Assembly (NCBI GenBank): GCA_905214925.1
Contig: CAJMOB010000023.1
Coordinates: 1 to 57,829, forward strand
DNA length: 57,829 nt
Direction: 5' to 3'
DNA from: Scybalomonas sp905214925
GTDB taxonomy: Bacteria > Bacillota > Clostridia > Lachnospirales > Lachnospiraceae
The notes under the pieces were generated by a model. That model was not told the DNA's origin and did not search any database. It worked only from the letters and a program-made list of their open reading frames with translations. The translations under genes were made by a program, and so were the position numbers. Shown here one piece after another: positions 25,137 through 34,642 of the stretch; position 1 is the first letter of the stretch; the number at the start of each line of letters is the position of its first letter.

Positions 25137-26342
25137 ATGGAGAAGATATATACCGTAGCGCAAGTCAATGGGTATATCAAGAGGCTCTTCGTTAGTGATT
25201 ATGCTTTAAACAACATTTATATCAAAGGGGAAGTATCCAATTGTAAATACCATTCCTCAGGTCATATTTATTTTACACTAAAAGATGGGAGTAGTGCCAT
25301 TAGTTGTGTTATGTTTGCAGGTGCAAGGATGACAGGATTGACGTTTCGATTAATGGATGGACAAAGTGTTGTTGCAGGCGGAAATGTAAGTGTATATGAA
25401 CGAGATGGGAAATATCAGCTCTATGCCAAAGAAATTTTTCTTCATGGAGCTGGTGCTCTTTATGAAGAGTATGAACGTTTAAAGCAGAAACTTTATGAAG
25501 AAGGTCTGTTTGATATGGAGAGGAAAAAGCCAATAGAAAAATTTCCAAGGAGAGTTGGGATTGTAACGGCATCGACAGGTGCGGCTATTCGCGATATTGA
25601 AAGCATTGCGAAGAGAAGAAATCCTTATGTACAATTAGTGTTATACCCTGCAAAAGTGCAAGGGATTGGCGCCAGTGAATCCATTGTACGAGGAATCAAA
25701 AGGCTTGATCAAATGAATATGGACACTATCATAATTGGTAGGGGAGGAGGCTCTATTGAGGATCTTTGGGCATTTAACGAAGAGATTGTCGCTAGGGCTA
25801 TTTTTCGTGCAAAGACACCGATTATATCGGGGACAGGGCATGAAACGGATACAACCATTGCAGATTATGTAGCGGATCTTCGAGCACCGACACCATCTGC
25901 AGCTTGTGAGCTTGCAATTCCTGATATTCGAGGGATCTTCGAGCAGTTTCATAGTTATGAAGAGGCGTTAAAATCTCCGATTCTGAGAAAAGTGGAGCGA
26001 TATCGACATCGATTGGAACTGATGGAATGGAAATTAGAGCAAAATAGTCCAAGCCATCGGTTACAAGAGCAAAAGATGCGATTGGCTGATTTAGAACTTC
26101 AGTTAGAAGAGAGCATGAAAAGAAAGATCGAGCGGACAAAAAATCGTTTAGTCCTTTATACCGAACGGTTAAATGGGTTATCTCCAACGGCAAAGTTGGC
26201 AAGAGGATATGGCTATGTGACAGATCAAGACGAGAAAACAGTCACTTCTGTTACCGATGTACAAAAGGGAGAGGAGATTAAAGTCACATTGCTTGATGGA
26301 ACGATACATGCAGTTGTAAAAAATACGACAAGGAAGGAATAA
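25137..26342 (+). CDS. xseA: Exodeoxyribonuclease VII large subunit
   Basis: The protein is 401 aa. An N-terminal OB-fold ('YIKGEVSNCKYHSSGHIYFTLKD') is followed by the catalytic core with 'RVGIVTASTGAAIRDI', 'IIGRGGGSIEDLWAFNEE' and 'PIISGTGHETDTTIADYVADLRAPTPSAACE', then a coiled-coil region near 265-350. It degrades single-stranded DNA together with XseB, encoded 4 bases further on. AGGAGTG precedes the ATG. Confidence 0.96.
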   Translation: MEKIYTVAQVNGYIKRLFVSDYALNNIYIKGEVSNCKYHSSGHIYFTLKDGSSAISCVMFAGARMTGLTFRLMDGQSVVAGGNVSVYERDGKYQLYAKEIFLHGAGALYEEYERLKQKLYEEGLFDMERKKPIEKFPRRVGIVTASTGAAIRDIESIAKRRNPYVQLVLYPAKVQGIGASESIVRGIKRLDQMNMDTIIIGRGGGSIEDLWAFNEEIVARAIFRAKTPIISGTGHETDTTIADYVADLRAPTPSAACELAIPDIRGIFEQFHSYEEALKSPILRKVERYRHRLELMEWKLEQNSPSHRLQEQKMRLADLELQLEESMKRKIERTKNRLVLYTERLNGLSPTAKLARGYGYVTDQDEKTVTSVTDVQKGEEIKVTLLDGTIHAVVKNTTRKE

Positions 26343-26346
26343 AAGA

Positions 26347-26559
26347 ATGGCAAAACGTGAATTATCAATAGAGAAGGCGTTTGAAAATTTGGATGGAATT
26401 ATAGAAAAATTAGAAGATGAAAATACAAAATTATCGGATTCCATCGCTCTTTACTCAAAAGGAGTAAAACTTTTAAACGACTGCAAACAATCTCTTGATC
26501 GGATCGAGAAACAAATGATAATTCTCGATGATGATGAGGAGGAGAAGGATGAGTTTTAA
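26347..26559 (+). CDS. xseB: Exodeoxyribonuclease VII small subunit
   Basis: The protein is 70 aa: 'SIEKAFENLDGIIEKLEDENTKLSDSIALYSKGVKLL' is the standard XseB helix pair, ended by an acidic tail. It pairs with XseA. It lies 4 bases after xseA and overlaps ispA by 11 bases, with ispA's ribosome site in its last codons. Confidence 0.94.
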   Translation: MAKRELSIEKAFENLDGIIEKLEDENTKLSDSIALYSKGVKLLNDCKQSLDRIEKQMIILDDDEEEKDEF

Positions 26560-27436
26560 AGAAACATTAGTTCAAAAAACAAATGAGATAGAAGAAATTA
26601 TTTATCGTTATCTTCCAGAAGAAACTGGATTGCAAAAAACAGTGATAGAAGCGATGAATTATGCCATAAAAGCGGGTGGAAAAAGGCTACGCCCTATGTT
26701 AATGGCGGAAACTTATAAAAAGTTTGGTGGAGAAGAGAATATAATTGAACCATTTATGGCAGCTATCGAGATGATTCATACGTATTCTTTAGTCCATGAT
26801 GATCTTCCAGCCCTTGATAATGATGAATATCGTAGAGGAAGAAAAACGACTCACGTTGTCTTTGGAGAAGATATGGCTATTTTAGCAGGGGATGCCTTGT
26901 TAAATTTTGCTTTTGAAACCGCTTCTTTGGCATTTAGCATGAAACCAGATGATCCAAAAATAGGACGTGCTTTTCAAATATTAGCATCAAAACCTGGAAT
27001 CCATGGTATGATCGGAGGACAGACGGTGGATGTAGAACAAACAGGAAAAGCATTGACGTTAGAACAGATTTTATTTATTCATGAGAAAAAAACAGCAGCA
27101 TTGCTTGAATGTTCTATGATGATTGGTGCAGTTTTGGCTGGTGCTACTAAAAGTGAAATCTATGAAGTAGAACAGGCGGCAAGGGATATTGGATTGGCAT
27201 TCCAAATTGAAGACGATATTCTTGATTTAATAGGAAATGAAGAGGAATTAGGAAAACCAATTAACAGTGATGAAAAAAATGGAAAGACAACTTATGTAAC
27301 ATTAAAGGGAATTGATATGGCAAGACAGGATACCGAGTTGTTAACGAAAACAGCCATTCAAAGGCTAGAAATGTTACGGGGAGAAAATCCATTTTTAATG
27401 GATTTATTACAATATCTTGTGGCACGAAGAAAATAG
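26549..27436 (+). CDS. ispA: Polyprenyl synthase (farnesyl/geranyl diphosphate synthase)
   Basis: The protein is 295 aa. It has the first Asp-rich motif 'VHDDLPALDNDEYRRGRKT', the second 'FQIEDDILDLIGNEEELGKP', and 'KAGGKRLRPMLMAE'. The motif spacing suits short-chain (C10-C15) prenyl synthases. It makes precursors for undecaprenyl and quinone-like lipids. ATG at 26549 follows GAGGAGGAGAAGG; upstream in-frame ATGs belong to the Asp-rich end of xseB. It is part of the nusB-xseAB-ispA-dxs run. Confidence 0.94.
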   Translation: MSFKETLVQKTNEIEEIIYRYLPEETGLQKTVIEAMNYAIKAGGKRLRPMLMAETYKKFGGEENIIEPFMAAIEMIHTYSLVHDDLPALDNDEYRRGRKTTHVVFGEDMAILAGDALLNFAFETASLAFSMKPDDPKIGRAFQILASKPGIHGMIGGQTVDVEQTGKALTLEQILFIHEKKTAALLECSMMIGAVLAGATKSEIYEVEQAARDIGLAFQIEDDILDLIGNEEELGKPINSDEKNGKTTYVTLKGIDMARQDTELLTKTAIQRLEMLRGENPFLMDLLQYLVARRK

Positions 27437-27482
27437 AGAAAACATTTGTGCATAGGAGAATAAATTTAGAAAAGGAACGATT

Positions 27483-29351
27483 ATGTTAGAGAAAATTAAT
27501 CAGGTGAATGATATAAAGAACCTTAAGCCAGAAGAGTATTCCCTTTTGGCAAATGAAATCCGTTGCTTTTTGCTCGATCACATTAGTAAAAATGGAGGAC
27601 ATTTAGGCTCTAATTTAGGAACTGTCGAATTAACTATGGCACTTCATCTGGCTCTTGATCTTCCAAAGGATAAAATTGTATTTGATGTAGGACATCAGTC
27701 TTATACCCATAAAATTTTAACAGGACGAAAAGAAGGCTTTAAAAATCTACGACAATTTGGTGGTGGTAGTGGCTTTCCTCGCCCAAATGAAGATGAAACC
27801 GATGTGGTGATTGGAGGCCATAGTTCTACCTCTATTTCTTCCGCATTGGGTCTTGCTATGGCAAGAGAAATAAAAGGAACGGATGAAACAATTGTAGCCG
27901 TAATTGGAGATGGTGCACTTTCAGGCGGTATGGCCTATGAAGCGTTAAATAATGTTGGACGATTAAAAAAGAATTTTATTATTATTTTAAATGACAATAA
28001 TATGTCGATTTCTGAAAATGTTGGTAATATGTCTCGTTATTTAAATCAACTTCGTGTGCGCCACAGTTATCAAGAACTAAAAGGGAATGTGAAAAAAGCG
28101 ATTATGAGCATTCCAAAAATTGGTCCAGATATTACGGAAAAAGTGAAACGATATAAAAATGGAATTAAGCAGATGGTAATTCCAGGAATGTGGTTTGAAG
28201 AGATGGGAGTCACTTATATCGGTCCCATTGATGGCCATAATATTGAATTAATGAAAGAAACCATATTGTCTGCAAAAGAAATCGATGGGCCAATTTTAAT
28301 TCATGTTGTAACAAAAAAAGGGTGTGGATATTTGCCAGCAGAGCGATATCCAGAGAGATTTCATGGAGTTAGTCCATTTGAATTAGAAACGGGTAAGGCG
28401 AAGAAGAAAAAAGAAAAGGCGGATTATACCGATGTCTTTGCCAACCGATTAGTGAAGTTAGGGGAAATTCATGAAAATCTTGTGGCGGTTTGTGCTGCTA
28501 TGCCATCGGGAACTGGTTTGAATCGATTTCAAGAAAAATATCCAGAACGCTTTTTTGATGTAGGAATTGCAGAAGAACATGCAGTTACTTTTTCCGCAGG
28601 GTTAGCCACAGCAGGAATGAAACCAGTGGTTGCTGTTTATTCTACTTTTTTACAAAGAGCGTATGATCAGATTATTCATGATATTTGTATTCAAAAGCTA
28701 CCAGTGGTGTTAGCAGTGGATCGTTCAGGAATTGTTGGGGCTGATGGAGAAACCCATCAGGGGATTTTTGACACTTCTTATTTAACTTCCATACCGAATA
28801 TGACAGTAATGGCACCTAAAAATCGCTATGAATTAAGTCAGATGCTTGATTTTGCCATTGATTATGACGGGCCAATTGCTTTAAAATACCCAAGAGGAAC
28901 CGCTTATACAGGACTAAAGGAATATCAAGCTCCGATTGTTTTAGGAAAAAGTGAAGAGATCGCAATTGGAGATGGCTCCGTTGCTATTTTCGCCGTTGGA
29001 AGTATGGTAGAAGAAGCGGTAAAAAGTGTTGAGATTTTAAAAGAAGAAGGAATTATAGCAAGTCTTATTAATGTCCGATTTGTAAGTCCTATTGATGAAG
29101 AATGTATCATAAAACAGGCAAAAGCGCATAAACTCATTGTCACAATGGAAGAGACAGTAGAGCAGGGAAGTTTTGGACAAAAGATGGCCACCCTGTTGAT
29201 GAAAGAGGGCATAAAAAGAGAGTTTTTAAACTTCGCGATTAAAGATGAATTTGTCCCTCATGGAGCTTCGCCAATTTTGAAGCAGCAATTGGGACTTGAT
29301 GGAGCATCTATGGCAAAAGAGATTGCCAAAAGAAAAAATGCAATGAGGTAA
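27483..29351 (+). CDS. dxs: 1-deoxy-D-xylulose-5-phosphate synthase
   Basis: The protein is 622 aa, full length. Thiamine diphosphate motif 'GDGALSGGMAYEALNNVG...NDNNMSIS', the early 'HLGSNLGTVELTMALH' and the transketolase-like 'GIAEEHAVTFSAGLATAGMKPV' and 'HDICIQKLPVVLAVDRSGIVGADGETHQG' are all present. It makes DXP from pyruvate and glyceraldehyde-3-phosphate, the first step of the MEP isoprenoid pathway, feeding IspA next door. tlyA starts 5 bases later. Confidence 0.96.
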   Translation: MLEKINQVNDIKNLKPEEYSLLANEIRCFLLDHISKNGGHLGSNLGTVELTMALHLALDLPKDKIVFDVGHQSYTHKILTGRKEGFKNLRQFGGGSGFPRPNEDETDVVIGGHSSTSISSALGLAMAREIKGTDETIVAVIGDGALSGGMAYEALNNVGRLKKNFIIILNDNNMSISENVGNMSRYLNQLRVRHSYQELKGNVKKAIMSIPKIGPDITEKVKRYKNGIKQMVIPGMWFEEMGVTYIGPIDGHNIELMKETILSAKEIDGPILIHVVTKKGCGYLPAERYPERFHGVSPFELETGKAKKKKEKADYTDVFANRLVKLGEIHENLVAVCAAMPSGTGLNRFQEKYPERFFDVGIAEEHAVTFSAGLATAGMKPVVAVYSTFLQRAYDQIIHDICIQKLPVVLAVDRSGIVGADGETHQGIFDTSYLTSIPNMTVMAPKNRYELSQMLDFAIDYDGPIALKYPRGTAYTGLKEYQAPIVLGKSEEIAIGDGSVAIFAVGSMVEEAVKSVEILKEEGIIASLINVRFVSPIDEECIIKQAKAHKLIVTMEETVEQGSFGQKMATLLMKEGIKREFLNFAIKDEFVPHGASPILKQQLGLDGASMAKEIAKRKNAMR

Positions 29352-29356
29352 AAAAA

Positions 29357-30184
29357 ATGGAAAAGAAACAAAAGGCAAAAGAGCGTTTGGATCTCTTAAT
29401 GATGGAGCAAGGACTTGCTACTTCAAGAGAAAAAGCAAAGGCGATTATTATGTCAGGAATTGTCTATGTAGATGGACAAAAAGAAGATAAAGCAGGTTCT
29501 ATGATCAAGAGAACAGCAAAAATTGAAGTACGTGGAACGACTTTAAAATATGTTAGCCGTGGTGGTTTAAAATTAGAAAAAGCCATGGACTGTTTTGGCG
29601 TTACATTACAAGATAAAATCTGTATGGACGTTGGTTCTTCAACGGGCGGATTTACCGATTGTATGTTACAAAATGGAGCTGTTAAAGTGTATTCTGTTGA
29701 TGTAGGGCATGGACAGTTGGATTGGAAACTTCGAAACGATGAGCGAGTCGTCTGTATGGAAAAAACAAATATTCGTTATGTTACATTAGAAGATGAGAGA
29801 ATAGAAGGGCCTATTGATTTTGCATCTATTGATGTTTCTTTTATTTCCCTTACAAAAGTGTTGCCAGCTGTTCGCAATCTTTTAAAAGAAAATGGGGAGA
29901 TTGTAAGTTTAATTAAGCCACAGTTTGAAGCTGGACGAGAACAAGTTGGAAAAAAAGGAGTTGTTCGTGACCAAAAAGTGCATCTTCAGGTGATAGAGAT
30001 GGTGACAGAATTTGCCATCTCCATCGGATTTGAATTGTTACATTTAGATTTTTCACCAATCAAAGGGCCAGAAGGTAATATTGAATATTTATTACATATG
30101 CGAAAACTAGGTGAAGGTGAAAAGGTGGAAGAAATTCCATTTGATCGAGAAAAAGTCGTAACAGAATCCCATCAGACATTATAA
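29357..30184 (+). CDS. tlyA: TlyA-family rRNA 2'-O-methyltransferase / hemolysin-like
   Basis: The protein is 275 aa. An N-terminal S4 RNA-binding domain ('RLDLLMMEQGLATSREKAKAIIMSGIVYVDG') is followed by an FtsJ-like methyltransferase with 'CMDVGSSTGGFTDCMLQNGAVKVYSVDVGHGQL' and 'LIKPQFEAGREQVGKKGVVRD'. Mycobacterial TlyA methylates 16S and 23S rRNA; the older name 'hemolysin A' is probably misleading. It is translationally close to dxs and precedes nadK by 18 bases, the usual order in Clostridia. Confidence 0.92.
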   Translation: MEKKQKAKERLDLLMMEQGLATSREKAKAIIMSGIVYVDGQKEDKAGSMIKRTAKIEVRGTTLKYVSRGGLKLEKAMDCFGVTLQDKICMDVGSSTGGFTDCMLQNGAVKVYSVDVGHGQLDWKLRNDERVVCMEKTNIRYVTLEDERIEGPIDFASIDVSFISLTKVLPAVRNLLKENGEIVSLIKPQFEAGREQVGKKGVVRDQKVHLQVIEMVTEFAISIGFELLHLDFSPIKGPEGNIEYLLHMRKLGEGEKVEEIPFDREKVVTESHQTL

Positions 30185-30202
30185 GGGTGGAGGAGGAATA
30201 GA

Positions 30203-31060
30203 ATGAGGAAGTTTTTGATTGTTACGAACCGAACAAAAGATACCGATCTCTCGGTTACAAGAAAGATAGAGCGATATTTAACAGCACGAGGTGGAAGCTG
30301 TAAAATTTATGATAAGCCAGAAGAGATGCCAGAAGAATTTTTAGAAGAAGGATTAGAATGTGCCATCGTTCTTGGAGGAGATGGCACGATCCTTCAGGCG
30401 ATCACACCGCTTGTTTATTTTCAAATTCCAATTCTTGGTGTTAATATGGGAACGGTCGGTTTTTTAGCAGGGGTTGAGCTAGATGATTTAGAAGAGGCTA
30501 TGGAAGCCTTATTAAAGGATGAATATGAATACGATGAACGTATGATGTTAGAAAGTACCGTATATCGTAATGATAAAGTTATTTTTAAATCTGCAGGAGT
30601 CAATGATATTGCCATTAGCAGAAGCGGATTTTCAAGAATTATTCGTTTTAAAATATGGGCAAATGGTGAATTAGTGGATTCTTATGGAGCAGATGGAGTC
30701 GTTCTTGCAACGCCAACAGGTTCTACAGGATATAATTTATCGGCAGGAGGGCCAGTTGTAAGTCCACGTTCTGATGTTTATATTATTACACCAATTTCTC
30801 CTCATTCCTTGACAAGTAGAAGCATTGTGGTATCAGGAGAAGAGAAAGTTGTATTAGAGGTGGAGCGCATTGGACAAAATCATATGGAAGAGGCTTTTAT
30901 TACTGTAGATGGACAGCACGGAACCCGTTTAAAAGGAAAAGATCGGATTGAAATTCGACGGGCCGATGTGAAGACATGTTTATTAAAAGTCGGAAAAACA
31001 GGATTTTATGAGGTATTAAGAAGTAAAATGGGAGGCAGAAAATTAGGAAAGGAAGTATAG
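30203..31060 (+). CDS. nadK: NAD kinase
   Basis: The protein is 285 aa. Diagnostic motifs are 'VLGGDGTILQAI' near 60, 'GVNMGTVGFLAGVE', 'ADGVVLATPTGSTGYNLSAGGPVVSP' and 'ITPISPHSLTSRSIVV'. It phosphorylates NAD to NADP with ATP or polyphosphate. GGAGGAGG precedes the ATG; argR starts 1 base after the stop. Confidence 0.95.
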   Translation: MRKFLIVTNRTKDTDLSVTRKIERYLTARGGSCKIYDKPEEMPEEFLEEGLECAIVLGGDGTILQAITPLVYFQIPILGVNMGTVGFLAGVELDDLEEAMEALLKDEYEYDERMMLESTVYRNDKVIFKSAGVNDIAISRSGFSRIIRFKIWANGELVDSYGADGVVLATPTGSTGYNLSAGGPVVSPRSDVYIITPISPHSLTSRSIVVSGEEKVVLEVERIGQNHMEEAFITVDGQHGTRLKGKDRIEIRRADVKTCLLKVGKTGFYEVLRSKMGGRKLGKEV

Positions 31061-31061
31061 G

Positions 31062-31529
31062 ATGAAGTCAAAAAGACAAGAGAAAATTATTGAAATTATT
31101 GAAAGTCAAGATATTGAAACACAAGATGAATTAGCTGAAAAATTACAACAGGCAGGATTTCCAACAACGCAGGCCACTATTTCAAGAGATATTCGTGAAA
31201 TGAAATTGACAAAGATTTCAGCTCCTGGTGGAAAACAAAAGTATATTGCCTTAAAAACAAAAGATTATCAGACCACAGAAAAATATAAACGTGTGTTAGC
31301 CGATGGTATTTTATCATTAGAAGCTGCACAAAACTTAATTGTTATTAAGACAGTGGTTGGAATGGCAATGGCAGTTGCCACAGCGATTGATAACTTGCAT
31401 ATTAATGGAATTATGGGATGTATCGCTGGAGATGATGCAATTTTTTGTGTGACAAAAGATAACGACATAGCAAAAGACGTAATTAAAAATATTAAAAAGT
31501 TGGCAATTCATCAAAACGCAATCAGATAG
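31062..31529 (+). CDS. argR: Arginine repressor ArgR/AhrC
   Basis: The protein is 155 aa. It has an N-terminal winged helix ('QDELAEKLQQAGFPTTQATISRDIREMKLTKI') and a C-terminal hexamerisation/arginine-binding domain with 'GMAMAVATAIDNLHINGIMGCIAGDDAIFCVTKD'. It regulates arginine synthesis and breakdown. It sits between nadK and recN, as in many Firmicutes, and is co-transcribed with them. Confidence 0.95.
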   Translation: MKSKRQEKIIEIIESQDIETQDELAEKLQQAGFPTTQATISRDIREMKLTKISAPGGKQKYIALKTKDYQTTEKYKRVLADGILSLEAAQNLIVIKTVVGMAMAVATAIDNLHINGIMGCIAGDDAIFCVTKDNDIAKDVIKNIKKLAIHQNAIR

Positions 31530-31544
31530 GGAGGCAATTAGCGC

Positions 31545-33227
31545 ATGCTTTTGAATCTGCACGTAAAAAATCTTGCTTTAATTGATGAAATTGAAGTGGA
31601 TTTTATGGAGCACTTGAATATTATGACTGGAGAAACGGGAGCAGGTAAATCGATTATTATTGGTTCTATTAATGCAGCATTAGGTGGAAAATTATCAAAA
31701 GATGCCGTTCGGGATGAATCAAAAGATGCTTTAATCGAATTATTGTTTCAAATTGATTCTCCAAAAATTCGAGATATTTTGGAAGAAAATGGAATTTCGG
31801 TGATGGAAGATGGACAACTTTTAATCAGTCGCAAGCTTTCTCATGGAAGAAGTATTAGCCGTATTAATGGAGAAACTGTTTCTCTAAGTCAATTAAAAGA
31901 GTTGGGAGCTTATTTAATTGATATTCATGGACAACATGAACATCAGTCATTGCTTCATAAAAACTATCATCTTCTTGTGCTAGATCGGTTTGCAGGAAAA
32001 GAGATTCTACCATTAAAAGAAAGAGTAAAACTTGCCTATGATGAATGGCAGGACTTAAAAAGAGAATGGGAAGAGAGCACAGTTGATGAGGAGCAAAGAC
32101 AAAGGGAAATTAATTTTTTAGAATATGAAAAAACAGAGATTGAAGAAGCAAAGCTAAAGCCAAAAGAGGATGAAGAATTGCAAATCCAGTATAAAAAGAT
32201 GGCAGGTGCAAGAGAGATTACAGAGCTTTTATCCACTTCGTATTTGATGACTGGATACGGTCAAGAAGGAGCAGGAGATTTAATTGGAAGAAGTCTTCAA
32301 AAAATTGCGCAAGCCATGTCTATGGATAAAGATTTAACTCCTCTTTATGAGCAGATTAGTGAGATCGATAATCTTTTGAATGATTTTAATAGAGAAGTAT
32401 CCGATACCATGGGTGATTTTAATTTTGATGAAGAGAGTCTTTTAGAGGTGGAGAAACGCCTTGATTTAATTAATGGATTTAAAGTAAAATATGGGAATTC
32501 CATAGAAAAAATTCAAGAATATTTAGAAACTATTTCTGAAAAATTAGAAAAACTTTATCATTATGAAGAATATAGGAATAATCTTCATAAAAGATTGGAA
32601 CAATCAAAAGAAAGACTAGAAAAAGAAGCAGAAAAATTATCAAAGGTTCGAAAAAAATATGCCAAACAATTGATTCCAAAAATAAAATATGCATTATTAG
32701 AGCTTAATTTTTTAGATGTAGAATTTGATATGCAATTCGAAACCTTAAAAGAAGTAAGGGAAAATGGAAGAGACGATGCATGCTTTGTTATTTCCACAAA
32801 CCCTGGAGAACCGATGAGACCGATTCATGCAGTGGCTTCTGGCGGTGAGCTCAGTCGTATTATGCTGGCGATTAAATCGGTGTTGGCAGATGAAGATGAG
32901 ATTGAAACTTTGATTTTTGATGAAATCGATGTAGGAATTAGCGGAAGAACGGCTCAGAAAGTGTCCGAACGCTTAGCTGTTATTGCAAAAAAACATCAAG
33001 TGCTTTGTATCACTCACTTGGCCCAAATTGCAGCTATGGCCGATTCTCATTATAAAATTGAAAAATCTGTTCATGAAAATAAAACGACGACCAGTATTCA
33101 GTTATTATCGGAAGAAGATTCCATTATGGAGTTGGCAAGAATTACTGGTGGTGCGATTATCACAGAACAAGTGGTAAAAAGCGCTCGTGAGATGAAAGAA
33201 TTGGCAAAAAGTACAAATGTTAACTGA
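31545..33227 (+). CDS. recN: DNA repair protein RecN
   Basis: The protein is 560 aa. It is an SMC-like ATPase: Walker A 'MTGETGAGKSIIIGSINAALG', a central coiled coil (about 150-370), signature 'ASGGELSRIMLAIKSVLAD', Walker B 'TLIFDEIDVGISG' and 'VLCITHLAQIAAMADSHY'. RecN acts early in double-strand break repair. AGGGAGG precedes the ATG. It is the last gene of the nusB-to-recN run and is followed by a terminator. Confidence 0.96.
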   Translation: MLLNLHVKNLALIDEIEVDFMEHLNIMTGETGAGKSIIIGSINAALGGKLSKDAVRDESKDALIELLFQIDSPKIRDILEENGISVMEDGQLLISRKLSHGRSISRINGETVSLSQLKELGAYLIDIHGQHEHQSLLHKNYHLLVLDRFAGKEILPLKERVKLAYDEWQDLKREWEESTVDEEQRQREINFLEYEKTEIEEAKLKPKEDEELQIQYKKMAGAREITELLSTSYLMTGYGQEGAGDLIGRSLQKIAQAMSMDKDLTPLYEQISEIDNLLNDFNREVSDTMGDFNFDEESLLEVEKRLDLINGFKVKYGNSIEKIQEYLETISEKLEKLYHYEEYRNNLHKRLEQSKERLEKEAEKLSKVRKKYAKQLIPKIKYALLELNFLDVEFDMQFETLKEVRENGRDDACFVISTNPGEPMRPIHAVASGGELSRIMLAIKSVLADEDEIETLIFDEIDVGISGRTAQKVSERLAVIAKKHQVLCITHLAQIAAMADSHYKIEKSVHENKTTTSIQLLSEEDSIMELARITGGAIITEQVVKSAREMKELAKSTNVN

Positions 33228-33255
33228 GTGATAAAATTAAGACCATCATATAATA

Positions 33256-33292
33256 AAGTGCGAGGAAGTAAAAAGCTTCTTCGCATTTTTTT
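33256..33292 (+). terminator. Terminator after recN
   Basis: Stem TGCGAGGAAG/CTTCTTCGCA (one G-T pair) with a short A-rich loop, then seven T residues. Confidence 0.85.
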
Positions 33293-33311
33293 ATATTATA
33301 AGTAACTTAAA

Positions 33312-33337
33312 GTTGCAAAGAGTGTGCAACGCACACT
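33312..33337 (+). promoter_or_regulatory. Two mutually exclusive hairpins in the spoIVB leader
   Basis: GTTGCA (33312-33317) can pair with TGCAAC (33325-33330), while AGTGTGC (33321-33327) can pair perfectly with GCACACT (33331-33337). The two stems share bases, so only one can form at a time. It lies 37 bases before the spoIVB start. No T-run follows, so it is not a plain terminator. Function unknown. Confidence 0.45.
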
Positions 33338-33373
33338 TTGTTCTTATTTTGTGCTAGGAAAGGAAGTGGCGGT

Positions 33374-34483
33374 TTGGAGCAACGAAAAAAGCAATATCGG
33401 CGTTTTTTATTTGGACTTCTTGGCTTAAATCTTCTTTTGATTGGTCTTTGTATGGGAGAGCTTTATTCTGGGAAACTGCCAAAAAACATACGAGTTATGG
33501 CAGGGCAAGAATCGGTCGTATCAGAAGAAATGAGCAAAAAATGGGCCAATAAAAAAGTGATACCAGGAGGAACACCAGTTGGTATTTATATTGAGACAGA
33601 AGGTGCTCTCGTTCTCGGAACAGAAGCAGTAGAGGCAACCGATGGGCTGATGTATGAACCAGCAAGAAATATTATAAAAGCAGGCGATTACATTAAAAAA
33701 GTCAATGGAGTTGCTATTCACAGCAAGGAAGAATTGACACAAGAGGTAAAAAAACAAGGAAATTCACCGATTGTATTGGAAGTGTTAAGAAAGAATAAAA
33801 TGCTCTCGGTAAAAGTGGAGCCAGTAAAAGAGAAAGAATCAAAGGAATGGCAATTAGGCATCTGGGTCCGAGATAATTCCCAAGGAATTGGTACTCTTAC
33901 TTACATTAGTGAGAATCAGTTTGCTGCCTTAGGACATGGGATTCATGATATCGACACAGGGGATAAAATGGATATCGATCGTGGTTATATTTTCGGATCA
34001 AAAATTCTTTCGATTAAAAAAGGACAAAAAGGAAAACCTGGGGAAATGGTTGGTGTTGTTTGTTATGATTTTGAAAAACCATATGGTATGATAAAGAAAA
34101 ATACGGATTATGGAATTTGTGGAGAAGTGAGCGAAGAATTATTAAAACAAGTAGAAAATGAGCCAGTAGAGATAGGATGGAAAAAAGAAGTGCATAAAGG
34201 GAAAGCCTATCTTCGTTCTGCTATCAGTGGAACATTAGAGGATTATGAAGTGGAAATAAAAAGTGTAGATGCTTCTAATAAAAATCTAGCAAAAGGGATG
34301 GTTATTCAGATCACAGATAAACGATTATTGAAGTTGACAAATGGAATCGTACAAGGAATGAGTGGAACGCCTATTTTACAAGATGGTAAGTTAATTGGGG
34401 CAGTTACCCATGTATTTGTACAAGATTCCGCACAAGGATATGGAACATTCATAGAAAATATGCTAAAAGAGTCGAATGGTTAG
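33374..34483 (+). CDS. spoIVB: SpoIVB serine peptidase (sporulation signalling)
   Basis: The protein is 369 aa. It has an N-terminal membrane anchor ('FLFGLLGLNLLLIGLCMGELY'), a PDZ domain near 75-160 ('IIKAGDYIKKVNGVAIHSKEEL') and an S55 protease domain with His 188 ('ALGHGIHD') and Ser 330 ('QGMSGTPIL'). In Bacillus it is made in the forespore under sigma-G and triggers pro-sigma-K processing by cleaving SpoIVFA. The start is TTG at 33374, which sits well behind AGGAAAGGAAG; the frame upstream has no good ribosome site. It directly precedes spo0A, the usual order. Confidence 0.93.
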   Translation: MEQRKKQYRRFLFGLLGLNLLLIGLCMGELYSGKLPKNIRVMAGQESVVSEEMSKKWANKKVIPGGTPVGIYIETEGALVLGTEAVEATDGLMYEPARNIIKAGDYIKKVNGVAIHSKEELTQEVKKQGNSPIVLEVLRKNKMLSVKVEPVKEKESKEWQLGIWVRDNSQGIGTLTYISENQFAALGHGIHDIDTGDKMDIDRGYIFGSKILSIKKGQKGKPGEMVGVVCYDFEKPYGMIKKNTDYGICGEVSEELLKQVENEPVEIGWKKEVHKGKAYLRSAISGTLEDYEVEIKSVDASNKNLAKGMVIQITDKRLLKLTNGIVQGMSGTPILQDGKLIGAVTHVFVQDSAQGYGTFIENMLKESNG

Positions 34484-34576
34484 ATAAAACGAAAGAAAAA
34501 GTGAAAATACTGTCTTTTGCTAAATTATTTTTAGATAAAACTAGGATAATTGAAGAAATTTTTCGATCATTATTCA

Positions 34577-34606
34577 TTGCTAATCTTTGTTAAATCATCT
34601 TATAAT
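34577..34606 (+). promoter_or_regulatory. Possible vegetative promoter of spo0A
   Basis: TTGCTA (34577-34582), 18 bases, TATAAT (34601-34606), 37 bases before the spo0A start. A 0A-box-like TTCGATC lies just upstream (34562). Sporulation sigma-H control could not be shown. Confidence 0.45.
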
Positions 34607-34642
34607 ACGAGTAAAAGACGAAATATTACAGGAGGATATAAG

